Below, one piece after another: positions 31,847 through 44,300 of a stretch of 64,000 bases of DNA. The translations under genes were made by a program, and so were the position numbers. Every line of letters starts with the position of its first letter. Position 1 is the stretch's first letter. The notes beneath the pieces were generated by a model that saw nothing but the letters and a program-made list of their open reading frames with translations, did not search any database and was not told the origin of the DNA. Origin of the DNA: Halicephalobus mephisto (lineage: Eukaryota > Nematoda > Chromadorea > Rhabditida > Panagrolaimidae); assembly GCA_009193035.1 (NCBI GenBank), contig SWDT01000099.1, positions 62,001 to 126,000 on the forward strand, read 5' to 3'.

Positions 31847-33945
31847 CTGAAAAATTAATTTAAAAAAATAATTTTATTCATTATTGCGAAATTTTTGAAA
31901 AATGCTAAATTCCGCGAAATTTAGGGAACTTTTGAAATCTTCTAGAAGCTTCTGGAACCTCCCAAGACGTAGTGGAAAATTCAGAAATTACGGGAATTGA
32001 ATGGGAACTTCCGAATTTTCATATATGAAAATTTTCGAAGATTTCTGAGAATCTCACAGGAACTTCCGGAAGATGTTGTGGAAGTTCTGAAGTCCTTGGT
32101 ATCCCGTTTAAAGCTCTCCAGAATCCCACGGAAACTTCTAAAGCCTTCTAGAATCAAAAATTCCGAGGGCCTTGACAGTTCCATGGAAGCTTCTAGAACT
32201 CTCCAGAATCCACTGGAAATCCACAATTAAGAACTTCAGAATCTCGGAATTTCCCAAGATCCGCTCCAGATAGTTTTAATTTTTAAATTTTCATATATGA
32301 AAAAAGAAACTCACCGTGATCAACACACTTTGGATTACTGATTGCTTCCTTTCCTACACTCCTTATTTGGGATGGTTGTCATCTCGAAATCCATTTCGAC
32401 TTCAATTGTTCTCCAGGAGATGAAATAAGTGTGTGCCATGGTCGAGACACGTGGCAACTTTTGTCTTCTGAAGAGCCCGATATTCTCGTCGATTGCCGTG
32501 TCCGCAGAGCAAATTCAAATTTCCTTTTTAGGTAACGTACCAAAGACACTGAGTGCGAAGAGGATGACGGCATGTCTTCTTGACTCCAGGGATGGGAATT
32601 ATGTATTTTCTTCCATCTGAAGTTGGGATTGCCGTCGGTTCTTGGGAATCTGAAGTTAAGCTGAAAAATGATTTTAATATAAATGATTTCTAAAACAAAT
32701 CACAATCAATTTTATACCTACTCAGAAGGTAATTATGGACTCATTTACTGTTTATATTCAGGATTCTTCCGAAGCTAGAAAAGTGAAATTTCATATATCG
32801 AAACTTAAGATTTCATTAGAATAATTTCCTCAAACAAGTTACAGTTGATTTTATAGTTAATCTGAAAGTTATTCAAGATTCATTCTTTATTGTTATTTAA
32901 AGTTCTTCTGGAACTAGGAAAGAAGTTAGAAAAGTTAAATTTCATATATCGAAACTTGGGATTTAATCAAATTTCCTCAAACAAGTTACAGTTGATTTTA
33001 TAGTTAATCTGAAAGTTATTCAAGATTCATTCTTTATTGTTATTTAAAGTTCTTCTGGAACTAGGAAAGAAGTCAGAAAAGTGAAATTTCATATATCGAA
33101 ACTTGGAATTTAATCAAAGTAGTTTCCTCAAACATGTTACAGTTGTTTTTATAGTTAATCAAAAAGTTATTCAAGATTCATTCTTTATTGTTATTTAAAG
33201 TTCTTCTGGAACTAGGAAAGAAGTTAGAAAAGTGAAATTTCATATATCGAAACTTGGAATTTAATCAAAGTAGTTTCCTCAAAAATGTTACAGTTGATTT
33301 TATAGTTAATCTGAAAGTTATTCAAGATTCATTCTTTATTGTTATTTAAAGTTCTTCTGGAACTAGGAAAGAAGTTAGAAAAGTGAAATTTCATATATCG
33401 AAGCTTAGAATTTCACTAGAGTAATTTCCTCAAACATGTTACAGTTGTTTTTATATTTAATCTGAAAGTTATTCAAGATTCATTCTTTATTGTTATTTAA
33501 AGTTCTTCTGGAACTAGAGAATTATATACAAGTGTAAAACTGCATATATCAAAAATTAAAAAAAAGAATTTAATTGTCAAGAAACTTTTGATCTATCTTG
33601 TTTTAAAATTCTTTTTTACTTCAATTTTATCAATTTTAATAATTATTTTTTACATCCAAATCCATTTTTTCGTTTATTTATCCCATTGATTTTCTGAAAA
33701 AATAAAAATATGAAAAAATTGTTTAAAATTAAGCATTTTTTGATGAAGCCTAAAAGTGAAATTTTTTTGGGAACTTTGATTCTTCCGGTTTTTAATCCTT
33801 ATAGTGACTTTGGAGCGACAGATAAGGACACTATTCCCGACATCAATGTCTAGAGATAAAAACCATATTTTATTCTGTTTCCATCAATCGTCATTGACTT
33901 TGTTTTCAAAAATCATAAATATCATCAAAAATCAAAATTTGGGAA
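31847..33945. other. Upstream region of the homeobox gene, satellite, and transporter 3' flank
   Basis: 31860-32300 is an AT-rich probable intron with GGAACTTCTAGAA-type words. 32316 to about 32640 is GC-richer and probably a 5' untranslated exon of the homeobox gene (minus strand, GTGAGT donor at 32315). It has no frame that joins to the coding exon. 32760-33540 is a satellite. 33550-33945 shows nothing specific. Confidence 0.5.
32760..33545. repeat. Satellite, about 150-base unit with TTTCATATATCGAAACTT
   Basis: Five to six tandem units share AAGTTATTCAAGATTCATTC, TTTATTGTTATTTAAAGTTC, TTCTGGAACTAGGAAAGAAG and AGTGAAATTTCATATATCGA. Adjacent copies are almost identical, so expansion is recent. 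Confidence 0.9.
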
Positions 33946-36620
33946 TTATATGGGCATGTTTGTTTTTTTTTCTTGTTTCCAGAAAACTTTTGGAAGTTCT
34001 TTGAAGGCTTCTGTTACTTCTTTCTGATCACGGTTCTTCGTTTCGGGGAGATTAAAGTAGAGATAAACCGTCGCCATCGTGATGGGGGCGATGAAAAGGA
34101 TAATGTAACAAAACCCAGAACCGACGGCCACCTTCAACGGAAGAAAAGCGGCCAACAATATCGATCTGCTGAAAAATTTAAATTTAAATCCCAAAAATAG
34201 AATTTTTTGTTAAATTCCTTCAAGATGAAATTTTAGGATTTTTAAGAAAATCTCAGGAGATTTCAAAAACTTCTGAGATTCTAGACGGCTTTGAAATTTT
34301 TTGAAAATTTCGAAAATTCTATAATTTATGAAATTCTAGAAATTTTCACAAAATTTCAGAGATTTCCAAGTTTTCATCAAAGTCTAGAAGATTCTCAAAA
34401 CTTTCGGAATCTATTACTGAATTTCAAAATTTCCTATATATTGAGATTTGAGGGCTGTACGACAGATGCTCCTTCTACTTCGTAAGTTTTATGTAATTTC
34501 TTTCACTTTTATAAATTTCCTGGTAGTTCAATTAACTCAATGCCTCAAGTAAGTAAGAAAAAAATTAATTTAAAAAGAAAAAATCCCAAAATCAGCGCGA
34601 GTCAAAAAGGAGCAAATGTCGCAGAGCCGGACTTAAGGGTGGTCGTTTCCCTGCAGACTGAGGTCCCGGCACGAATATCGTATTGCACGGGACCGCCAGT
34701 GTTAAATTATTAATTGTTGAGTAGTTCGATATAAAAAATATTGCTGTCCGAATAGAAAACTGTTCTTTCTTCCTTCTATTTCTGCACATTCTCGAAGGTC
34801 ATAACACCGCGAAATTTTAGTTTAAAAAAACCCACCACGTCATTTGGGTGAGAGAAGCCCATGCTTGGGACGCCGACCTCGAGTTCTGGCTGCTCAATTC
34901 AGTGGGAATGAAGTAGCTCAGAGGTCCAGGCCCTAAGGCGAAGAAGATCAAGAATAAACCCATGCAAATAATCAACAAAACACTGAGGGAAGGAGATGAC
35001 ATGTGATCGTGGATTATCAAAAGTCCTCCGATGAAGATGTTACAGAACAAGATCCCGACGTTGGACCAAAGTAACAAAGGTCGACGACCAGTTTTGTCGA
35101 CCAAAAAAGAGGAAAAACACGCAGCAACGAAGCTCACGAACGAGAGACCCGCATTCAAATAACTCGCACTGGAAACCGAGAATCCAGAAGACTTGAGGAT
35201 GTCAACGGCGAAGGCATTTATAGCTGAAAATAATCATATCGTAAAACTTGAAAATAAAAATTTCCACGAAACTGTCCTAATGTGAATTTTTATTTTTTTA
35301 GAAAGTTTTAGAATTCTCGAATTTTAGAAGTTTGAAAAATCCAAAGTTTCTAAGATTTTAAAAAATTCTAATTTCAACTGGATTCTGAAAGATTCTAAAA
35401 ACTCTTGCAGAATTCTAAAAGTTTCCATGAAATTCTAAACACTTCTACAAAATTCTAAAAATTTTCATAAAATTAAAAAATTCCAAAAATTTTCATGATT
35501 ACAAAATTCTAAAAATTTTAGAAATTTTCATAAAATTAAAAAATTCTAAAAATTTTCATAATTAAAAAATTCTAAAAATTTTTATGATTAAAAAATTCCA
35601 AAAATTTTTATGATTAAAAAATTCTAGAAATTTTCTTAAATTCTGAAACATTCGAAGATTTTTAAATTTCAGAAGATTCTACAGAATCTTAATTTTTAAT
35701 TATTAATTTTAAAAAATGAAACTGACCAGCTACTCCACTGAATGCGGTCCCGATGAACATAACAACCGATATCACGACCCGTTTTCTTTTTTCTTTGACT
35801 TTTAAAATTTCGAACAATCCCATTTGGCTAGATTCGTCTATTTCTCTCTTTAATTCATCGATTTTCAATTTTACTTCTTCTTCATTTATATTTTGGAAGA
35901 AAATCAAAGAATTCTTTGCTGATTCTTCTTTTCCGTTTTTTAGAAGATATCCTGGAGAATCTGGAAGTAGTCTCACAACGAGCAATGCAGACAGGAAAAT
36001 TACTCCTTCTCCGCCGTACATCATCCACCATCGGCTTCCGGATCCGAGCACCTCGGGCATGGCCACTAGGGATCCTATGACGAGGCCCAGCTGGACGGAT
36101 ATTCCTGTGGACATCCCCACGATCCCTCTTATCCTCTTCTGGGAAATCTCCGACAAATACAAGGCTCCAATTCCGAGGGATAAACACAATCCAAATCCCA
36201 GTGTTAACCGTGAAATACTGTAGAGTTCGAAAGAATTAATCTAAAAAAAAATAATTTTTTTAATTTTTAAATATTTTAAAAACTTACAAAATAACTTAAA
36301 GAAATTAAAAAAACACTCAAAAAATTAATAAAATAGGCGAAAATTAATCCATTTCGTCTTCCGAATTTCTCAGAAACAAACCTCAGGCTCAAAGCCCCCA
36401 GGATGGCCCCTACGAAAAAAAGTGCCACAATAACGCTCCAGATGCTTTCCAATATCGATTTTTCCAATTTTTTTCCATAATGAATTTCGATCGAATTTTT
36501 GACAAAAGAAATAAAAGAATTTTCAGAAGGATCTGTAGCCACCAGTTGGAACCCGAAATGGAGAGCCCCTCCGGCAGAAACGGAAATGGCCGTTATAAAA
36601 ATATTTCTAAAAACAAACAT
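33946..36620 (-). CDS. MFS sugar porter (GLUT-like, 485 aa, four exons)
   Basis: Exons 36620-36288, 36240-35727, 35223-34836 and 34168-33946, in frame throughout. Sugar-porter motifs are EKFGRRNGL (loop 2-3), LSEISQKRIRG after span 5, PDSPGYLL after span 6, DKTGRRPLLL in loop 8-9 and NLPETKNRD after span 12. RLTLGFGLCLSLGIGALYLS is the span 4-5 signature. The central loop is highly charged (about residues 205-255). It is a passive or proton-coupled sugar transporter of the plasma or an internal membrane; the substrate is unknown. It differs strongly from the intronless pair at 7-12 kb in sequence and gene structure. The third intron uses a GTGGGT donor and contains an LTR-like block. Confidence 0.85.
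34590..34800. mobile_element. Possible solo LTR-like or other inserted element in a transporter intron
   Basis: This GC-contrasting block interrupts an AT-rich intron. A segment from about 34699 starts TGTTAAATTATTAATTG, has a TATAAAAAA box at about 34729 and runs to TTCTGCACA (about 34790), compatible with the TG...CA ends and internal promoter of a small LTR. The preceding 100 bases contain inverted GGTCCCG...CGGGACC words. No coding sequence or matching second LTR is present. Confidence 0.3.
35280..35690. repeat. Intronic AAATTCTAAAAATTTTCAT-type repeats
   Basis: The second intron of the transporter repeats TTCTAAAAATTTTCATAATTA units with small variations (about 30 bases). Confidence 0.6.
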
Positions 36621-37799
36621 TTTTTTTCAAAATTAAATTGAACAAAATTTTGGACTGCAGAAATAATCACCACTTTTTTTGGATGGCGTCATGAGTTTCA
36701 CAAAGACCGTTGAACATGGCCTTTTTTATATTCCTTTGATCAACACCGTAATTTCTTATCAACAACGCTGCAAAAAGACCGAAGATGAAATAAAAAAAAT
36801 TTAAAAAAATGTATTAAAACAAAATTATTCCGACATTTGATCCAATGGCGAAAATTAATAGATATTATAATTTTTTAACAATTTGCTGAAAAATGAAAAC
36901 TTTATACAGTAACAAATAGAAATTAAAAAAACCAATTTGATCCTGCGACGAAAATTAACAAATACTGTAATTTTAAATATTTTTGTAAAATTAAAATTAA
37001 ATAAAAATTTTAAATTTAAAAAAACCAATTTGATCCTACAGCGAAAATTAACAAATACTGTAATTTTTAAATATTTTTGTAAATAAATTTAAATTAAAAT
37101 TTTAAATTTAAAAAAATCTAATTTGATCCTACAGCGAAAATTAACAAATACTGTAATTTTTAAATATTTTTGTAAATAAAATTTAAAAATTCGAATATTT
37201 TTCATTTTTAAAACAAAACATTATTACGAAATTGCAAAATTTTAAATTCTAATTTTTTAACTTTTGCATCAATGAAAAATGAAATTTATAAATTTCGTTA
37301 TTTTTTGGAATTTTGACTTGTTGATGTTTACATTAATCACAAGCCACAAAGTTTAACAGGTCGAACTCAGCAGAAGTCAAAATGACGATTTTTTTTAAAA
37401 ATATCTTATGGGGTGATAACGGACCTAGCAACACCCATGACGTCATATGGCCTTCCTAATTATCGTACTTTAACTAAACAACAACCTTATGCAATCATGA
37501 TTTGGATTAAGCAGGAGAACAAAGAACAATCCGTGATTTTTTCGAAGATAAGAGTTCCATCCACCCTTGTAGTCACGATGACAAGAAATCTGGAGATAAA
37601 AACTCAAATTAACTTTAACCTCGAATTAATCGGAATTGATTGCGGAAAAAAAACGTGATACATGTTGTAAAAAATTATTTTTTTTCAACTTTGATGGGAA
37701 AATTTCTTGTTTCAGAATTCAATGCAATTTTTGAAACATCAGCTTCGTTGATGAAATTCTTTCTGAAAAAAAAAATTAAATATGAAATTAAATATAAAA
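36621..37799. other. Intergenic region with a tandem array
   Basis: Contains the promoter side of the GLUT-like gene, an about 100-base tandem array at 36830-37185 (units with AATTTGATCCTACAGCGAAA and TTAACAAATACTGTAATTTT), and a perfect TGACGTCA palindrome at about 37440. Open frames here have no splice or motif support. Confidence 0.55.
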
Positions 37800-38767
37800 T
37801 TACTTTTTTTGTTTGTACCAAAGCTTCCAATAATCCACAAAATCCATCGGAAAATCACCTATTTCACCGACGAACTCAGAAGTGGGAGCTAATTCCAGGA
37901 AAAACATCAAATACGTCGAATCTGTGTACCATTGGTGAAGTAATGCCAGAATATGGAAATCTCTGGGCTTCGGAAACCGTATTTGTGAAGTAAGCAGGGC
38001 CGGATAAATGGGGGCTTCGGCTGGGACACGAATAACTGACAGAAAATGATCTAAAATATAAAAAATATGCAAATTTTCGGAATAAAACACAGACCGTAGG
38101 TACAATGAAGTTCGACTTCTGCCCTTGCTTCCAGAAGACGAGAACGGTCCATTCCAACGGCTTCTACATCGAGCGGAGTACAAGTTGGACGGAAATTGAA
38201 GAATCTGTCGGCCGGGATGTCGATGAAATCTCTATGATTGGCGTATTTGTCATTGGAAATAATAACAGCTCCATATTCTCGAGCTATGGTCAAGAGACAC
38301 ACGTCATCGACTTCCTTTCCGTCGATTTTTGCTTGGATCAACAATCCCGTTTCAGAAAGCACCTGAAATCTTCAATCAACAAAATTAAACAAAAACTTAC
38401 TTCTATTGCATAATAATTTTGAATGACGTCACGATGAAGCAGGTGCTGGAGGATACAGACCCTGACGTTATGGCCGTGCTTCAGGAGATTGCAGACAAAA
38501 ATGGCCAACGGAAGGGCGTTGGGACGTCTGAAAATATAAAAATTCAAAAAAAAACATAAAAAAATTCAAAAATTCAAAAAAATTTTTAAAAAAATATAAA
38601 AAAATTTAAAAAAAAACAACTTACTGATCAAAGGTATGACTCGAGGGATAAACGGTTTTCACAGCATGCATGAAATTGGCTCCATCGATCAGGATCAAAC
38701 GTTCAAGCACAGATGGATAATCTTCAGGAGAATTTCTTGATTGGTAAGCGGACGAATCAGAAGCCAT
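37800..38767 (-). CDS. NYN/PIN-fold ribonuclease, Zc3h12a (regnase)-like (262 aa)
   Basis: Exons 38767-38625, 38527-38401, 38362-38095 and 38050-37800, phases consistent. The NYN fold is recognisable by its acidic positions: LILIDGANFMHA (first strand Asp), a helix with AIFVCNLLKHGHNVRV, KEVDDVCLLTIAREYGAVIISNDKY (the DD and ND acidic positions of the active site), then RFFNFRPTC. This matches the Zc3h12a/N4BP1 branch, which cleaves RNA stem-loops with Mg2+. No CCCH zinc finger is visible, so target recognition must differ from regnase-1. The C-terminal 90 residues are hydrophobic-aromatic and unassigned. The third intron has a GTCTGT donor. The start at 38767 is the first ATG with coding-like sequence after it. 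Confidence 0.75.
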
Positions 38768-40058
38768 GTTTCTCAACGAGAATAAAGAAGGTTGATATAG
38801 GAAAACTTTGATTTCATCGAGGAAAGCTTTGATTTCGAAAATAAAACGAAACCTAAAAAGTTTGTCCACACGAAATACAATAACTTTTTTCTTATATCGA
38901 AATCCAGACCTCAAACAGGTTTAACTAACTCGGAAAATCCTGGCGATGTGTTCCTTTCGCTATCCCGTGCTTTCCCTAAAACGCAAGTTTCATTATCTCC
39001 CGTAGTGAAGCCACTAGAATGGCAGTTTGTTTCGTTTTGTATTTGTAATTACATTTTGTTTCGTATTTATATTTGCTACTTATACAAATACAATTATATA
39101 ACTATATGCAATATCGTGATTGTCCTATTTTTGATATATTTTAAATAATGTAACGGCGTGTTTTTCATAAAAGTTCACTGATCATATGCAAGGAAAATGA
39201 TTAAACAATAAAACTTGCATTAAATTGAGATTTATCACGGATTCTCTAGAACTCGACAATGGCGCGTTCTCAGACTTTCGTTGCAGGAGTCAGTAACCGA
39301 CACAGGTGGATGGAATATCAAGCGATACAAAATAAACGATTTTATTTTTATTTTTATTTTTGTACTTTATTCTTATTTTGTATTGTATTCTGTATTGTAA
39401 CATACGATACAAATATAAAATACAATTGCTTATTTGGTTCTGCTGGCCTCACTAGAAATGACTTAGGTCTACTTGAATCTACTGTGAAAAAAATTCTTCG
39501 AAAAAAGTTCTGTTTCTACTTGTGTGAGGATGATATTTGCTCTTATTTCCCGATCGAGAAACTCGCCAACAGAAAAAATGAGGAAAAAAAGTCCAATTTC
39601 AATGTTGAGAAGATGATCTTCATGCAAATCCTAAAAAAGCAACTTAGGAAAATACTCCTTGTTCTAAATCCTTCGTTAATTTTCTTGAAGAACAACATCG
39701 ACGAGAAACTTACGGAACAAAAAGTACTTCTTGAGGTAGTTTTTCAGTGTTCCACATGGAGATCATCTTCCTAACATTGAAGTTGGACTTTTTTCTGTTG
39801 GCAGATTTCATCGTCGTGGAAGGAAAGATAAAATTGTTTTTAGAAAATCATCCTTAGAATAACTTCAAATAAACATGGATTATTTCATAAACACGAAAAT
39901 CAAAAAGTGTGGTCATGTGTTCCTTTTGTCTTCGTGCATTTTTCAAACCAGAACCTCATCGTTTGTCTTCCAAAATGTTTTTTTTTGTTTAATTTTTATA
40001 TGAATTTTCTCCCGATCTGTACTATTGTTTTATTTTATATTGCAGCAGTCTAGTTCTG
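38768..40058. other. Intergenic or possible upstream exons of the UBE3D-like gene
   Basis: A 171-codon plus-strand frame (39259-39774) crosses a TTTTA microsatellite. Its last part could be an upstream exon: a GTAGTT donor at 39736 is in phase with an acceptor at 40045, giving KVLLE before QSSSDEFSERF. Evidence is weak. Similar words near 38946 and 39915 (ATGTGTTCCTTT) suggest a short duplicated segment. Confidence 0.35.
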
Positions 40059-41221
40059 ATGAATTTAGTGAGAGATTTCTTCATCAAGCTCCAGAAGTGC
40101 AAATCGGACAAAGTATTGCTTTTTATTTTTCTTCTCGCAGATGAGCCTGGTACTGTGAATCTCATTCCTTCTGATGACAAGAAGCTCCTTTGTCGGTTTA
40201 CCAAAGATACTGATCAATTTGAAGTTATTTTAGATGAATTGTGTATTGGAAGATTGAGTGAATTCCAGATATTCCCGAAGAAACCTCTCGTTGTCGAAGT
40301 CACTCTGTCGTCTTTAGATCTCGATCCTAAACTGCTGCCTGCTGGTTTTAGAAAGGTTCGTCTCCCTGATTTTCCGTTGTTCTGCAAAAAATGCAATAAT
40401 ATGTTGGCTGAGGTCCATCCTGATTACGTCATCGAACTCGAAGAAGCTCAAGAAGTGATGGAAACCGCCATGGGTTGCTGTAGATGCTGTGGACGAGGAG
40501 ACATGCATTGTGGACACCTGACGGAACCGAGTTCGAAGAAGATGCTGCTGGATAAATGTATTCCTTTAGTTCTTGAAGACGTAAGTTGTCTGTCATGATG
40601 TAATTTATTTTCGATATATATTTCAGTACTTTATTCCTGATTCCGTAACTCTCGACCATTATATAATCTCTTGTTCAAGATGCTCTACGATGTTTGGCCG
40701 TAAAAGGATCTCGGAATTTATCGAAATTGAACCACTTTGTGCCGATTTCAAAAGGAATTCTGATTTCATTATTTCTAGTTTTTTTAAATCTTTGGGATCT
40801 TATTTCGCCTTGCGTTTGAACCAAGAAGGAACGAATCATCTGCTTGTTTGTGACTACGACGGAACTAAAAAAATCATTCTTGGATTTTTTTCGAAGCAGT
40901 TTCTGTGGCTAAATGTCGGAAATGAGTCAAAAAAAGGAAACGTCCTCGGGTTCATGTTCAACCAGGACGAAGAACTCTTGTAAGTCTAGTTTTGATATAT
41001 CTTTAATCTTTTTTACCACTTTAGAAAACGAGATATGGGATCCAAAGCGTATTTCCCTTCGACTGCGATCGATTTGCTTCTGAAAGAAGTAAAAAATAAC
41101 CACGAATTTATCCGATCTTTTGATTCAGGAATAGGAGTTTGGAAGGTCAGTTCATTTTAATAAAATTAATAATTATTATTTTTAGAAAAGTTTCCTTTGG
41201 ATTTTTGAAGATCAATTGTAA
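40059..41221 (+). CDS. UBE3D-like E3 ubiquitin ligase (HECT_2 family)
   Basis: Exons 40059-40580, 40627-40979, 41025-41145 and 41186-41221. Cys motifs match UBE3D in order: LFCKKCNNML (family C-x-S-C-G), GCCRCCGRG (family WCCH), LDKCIPLVLEDYFIP (family CFIGDSFFL) and ISCSRCSTMFG (family CKRC..LG). The end also aligns: FPSTAIDLLLKEVKNNH and then KKSFLWIF after the last splice. The vertebrate protein binds UbcH10-type E2 enzymes and has no classical HECT sequence. The N-terminus is uncertain. The ATG at 40059 follows an acceptor at 40045, but another frame through the same exon (SSSDEFSERFLHQ) would join EPGTVNLIP if a 28-base GTATTG...TCGCAG segment were removed. The gene converges on dlk-1. 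Confidence 0.75.
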
Positions 41222-41311
41222 CAAAATGCGGGTGGAATTTAACTGATTTTATTGTGAATTTTCAATGAGGCAAAGCATCATGAAATGGCTCTAATTCTAA
41301 TATATACAATT

Positions 41312-44300
41312 TTAACAATAAACTGGGTCGTTGTCGGATTCAGTACTTGTTTCTGTCACAACCGGCACTGGATTCTGAAACGGAAAATTTAATATTTATC
41401 ATTTTTCGAAATTAACCCACACTAGCAGTTCGTCGATGAGTTTTGAAGTGAGTTTTGACTGCTTTTAGTTTGGATTCTTTGTCGGAAAGCCCGTCAGAAG
41501 CCCCTACTGCTAGTTCGAGAGATCTCTCTAAAGATGAAACCATCGTAGAAGTACTTTCTAACATAGCAACGTTCATGCAGGATTCGTCGTCTTTTTGTTT
41601 TTGAGATTCGCTAAATTCCGACTTTAAAGCCGTTATCCTATTGTTTTTAGGATGTGTGATGGGATTGTTGATGGCTTCGGTGTAACTGGGGCTTGGCTTG
41701 ATGGAATGGTCGATGAGAATAAGTTTGTCTTGATCGTCTTCTGTTACTTCTACTTCGACGGATTCTATCATGGACATGGATCTCATGGATCCGAGATCTA
41801 TGTTCCTGTTTGTTAGCTCTCCAGAAGATCCCAATCTTGCTCCGGCAGAACTAAGTCGTTTTTCTTTATCTTTTTTGGTATTTCTGAAAGGAGAATCTCG
41901 ACTTCCTTGTCTTTTTGGTTTTCTTCGATTTTGGATTTTCCCATCTGACCAGCGTCCTTCGGTGTTCCTGTAGAGAGCAGAAGGAGAACATTCGGAATAG
42001 TTAGAAAGTCTTTGACCTGTTTCTTCCAAAGTTAAAGTTGAAGTACAAACTCCAGAATCTGCGGATATTCCGGATATTCTTGCAATGGAATTTCTTTGGA
42101 ATTGGTAAAGACAACTAGGACAAACTTCAGAAGAAATTTGAAAATTTCTATCACTTGATGAAGTTGATAAAGGTACAATGGAATTTCGAATGTTTTTTGG
42201 ACTTCTGTTTGCAGAAGTAGAATGTCCGACAGAATGACGATTGGTTATTGGTCGATTGAAATCACTACTACATGATGAAAGATTTGGACGTGAACGAGGA
42301 CCGCAATATTCTTCATCAGATGAACTTTGATCTGTTGCCATGGTTTTTGATTCTGAATCATCGTCATCAACAGGAATGGAAAGAACAGCGTGATTTGATG
42401 ATTGCAAATGACATTCGTAATCTTGTTCTACGTCGATTTTTCCGGATATTGTTCGAGAACCGGCTCGAACGACGGATTGTCGAGAAACTTTACACGAAGG
42501 AACAGTGGGATTTGGTGGAGCAGATCTGCCGGATCTTCTTTCAACAACATCTTTGTTTAGTTCTTGTTCTCGATTTGAAAGTTCTTCTTCTCGAATTTTT
42601 ATTTCTTCGAGAAAAAAAAGAATTTTTTTCATCATTTTATCTACTCTTTGAATTTTTTTCTCATATATTTCTCTCAAATCTTGGGCATGTTTGAGTTGAT
42701 TAATCCGTTTTCTGTTCAGTTCATCTGCATCAACATGGTGGTCTTCTTGGATGTTGCCGTTTTGCATTTTTTGATTTTCTTCGTTGATTTCTTTTTTCCA
42801 AGTTTGTTTCCTATATTGCCATGCGTCTTCCGATAATTCAGCCACTTCGGCTTGGAGATTCGTCAAATGACTCATGATAGTGTTGAAACTTGGTCTGTTT
42901 CTTGGTTTTTTACTCCAGCAAATTTTAAGCAATAATCTGGCCGTATTGGGGACTTCTTTAGGAATATGGAGTTGAAGAGAATCAGAACAGACTTTGAACA
43001 TTACAGTATAGGATTGGACTCCTTTGTAGGGGATTTCCTGAGTCAAAAGCTCCCAAAAAACGACCCCGAAGGCCCAAACGTCGACTTTTTCGTTACAGGG
43101 CTCTTGTTTGATTATCTCCGGAGGCATGTACTGGGGAGTCCCGACACAAGTCATCGCGACAGACGGCATGAAAGTTTTGTCGAATTTATACAGACTTCCG
43201 AAATCGCAAATTTTAATATTGTCGTCTTTATCCACGAGGATATTTGGAGATTTCAAATCCTAAAGACATTGAATAATTAAATTTACTTAAAAAAACATAC
43301 TCTGTGGATAATTTTCTTCGAATGTAGGTATGTCATGCCTTCGGCGATCTCCCTCGACCACTTGCAGAAAAGAGATTTGGTCACTTTTTTGGTTTTCAAG
43401 ACCTCGTTGAGACTTCCTTGATCTGCAAAATCGTTGATTATTGTTATACAAGTTCAAAAATCCTAGACAATTATTCTAACAAGAATTTCTAGAACTTTAC
43501 AAGTTAAAAAAGCATAAATTTTAATTTTACAGTAGTTATTTCGTAATTTTATAAAATTCTGTAATTAAATTTCATAAAATATTATAAAATTCATATATGA
43601 ATTCCTTACAGGATAGTTTTGAGATGGAATTTTAAAACTTTACAAGTTAAAAAGTATAAATTTTAATTTTACAGTAATTATTTCGTAATTTTATAAAATC
43701 CTATAATTAAATATTGTAAAATTCATATATGAATTCCTTACAGGATAGTTTTGAGATGGAATTTTAAAACTTTAGAAGTTAAAAAGCATAAATTTTAATT
43801 TTACAGTAATTATTTCGTAATTTTATAAAATTCTGTAATTAAATATTGTAAAATTCATATATGAATTCCTTACGGGATAGTTTTGAGATGGAATTTTAAA
43901 ACTTTAGAAGTTAAAAAGCATAAATTCCGACTGCGAACTAGTTATTTCGTAATTTTATAAAATCCTATAATTAAATATTGTAAAATTCATATATGAATTC
44001 CTTACGGGATAGTTTTGAGATGAAATTTTAAAACTTTACAAGTTAAAAAAGTATAAATTTTAATTTTACAGTAATTGTTTCGTAATTAGTTTTCTGGGTG
44101 CTCTCAGATGAATCTAAGAGCTTCTAGATCAGGGTTACATGGACAAAAACCCTATTTTTCGAAACTAAATAGTTATGTATGGACAAATTTGAAAAAAATT
44201 ACGACGAACACCATAGTATTTTTCATCGGAAAATAATTAATTTAATTATTAACGAAATTAAAATTAAAAAACTAACCACAATATTCCATGACGATACAAG

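Noticed and set aside
34590..34700. GC-rich block considered as a tRNA or small structured RNA
   Set aside because: No cloverleaf with an anticodon arm and T-loop (GGTTCGA) could be drawn; left as part of an LTR-like insertion.
37413..37993. Plus-strand open frames opposite the NYN gene and upstream of it
   Set aside because: The 3' part is a shadow of the NYN exon and the 5' part has no coding support.
39259..39774. 171-codon plus-strand open frame
   Set aside because: Runs through a TTTTA microsatellite and shows no family signature; only its last part might be an exon of the UBE3D-like gene.
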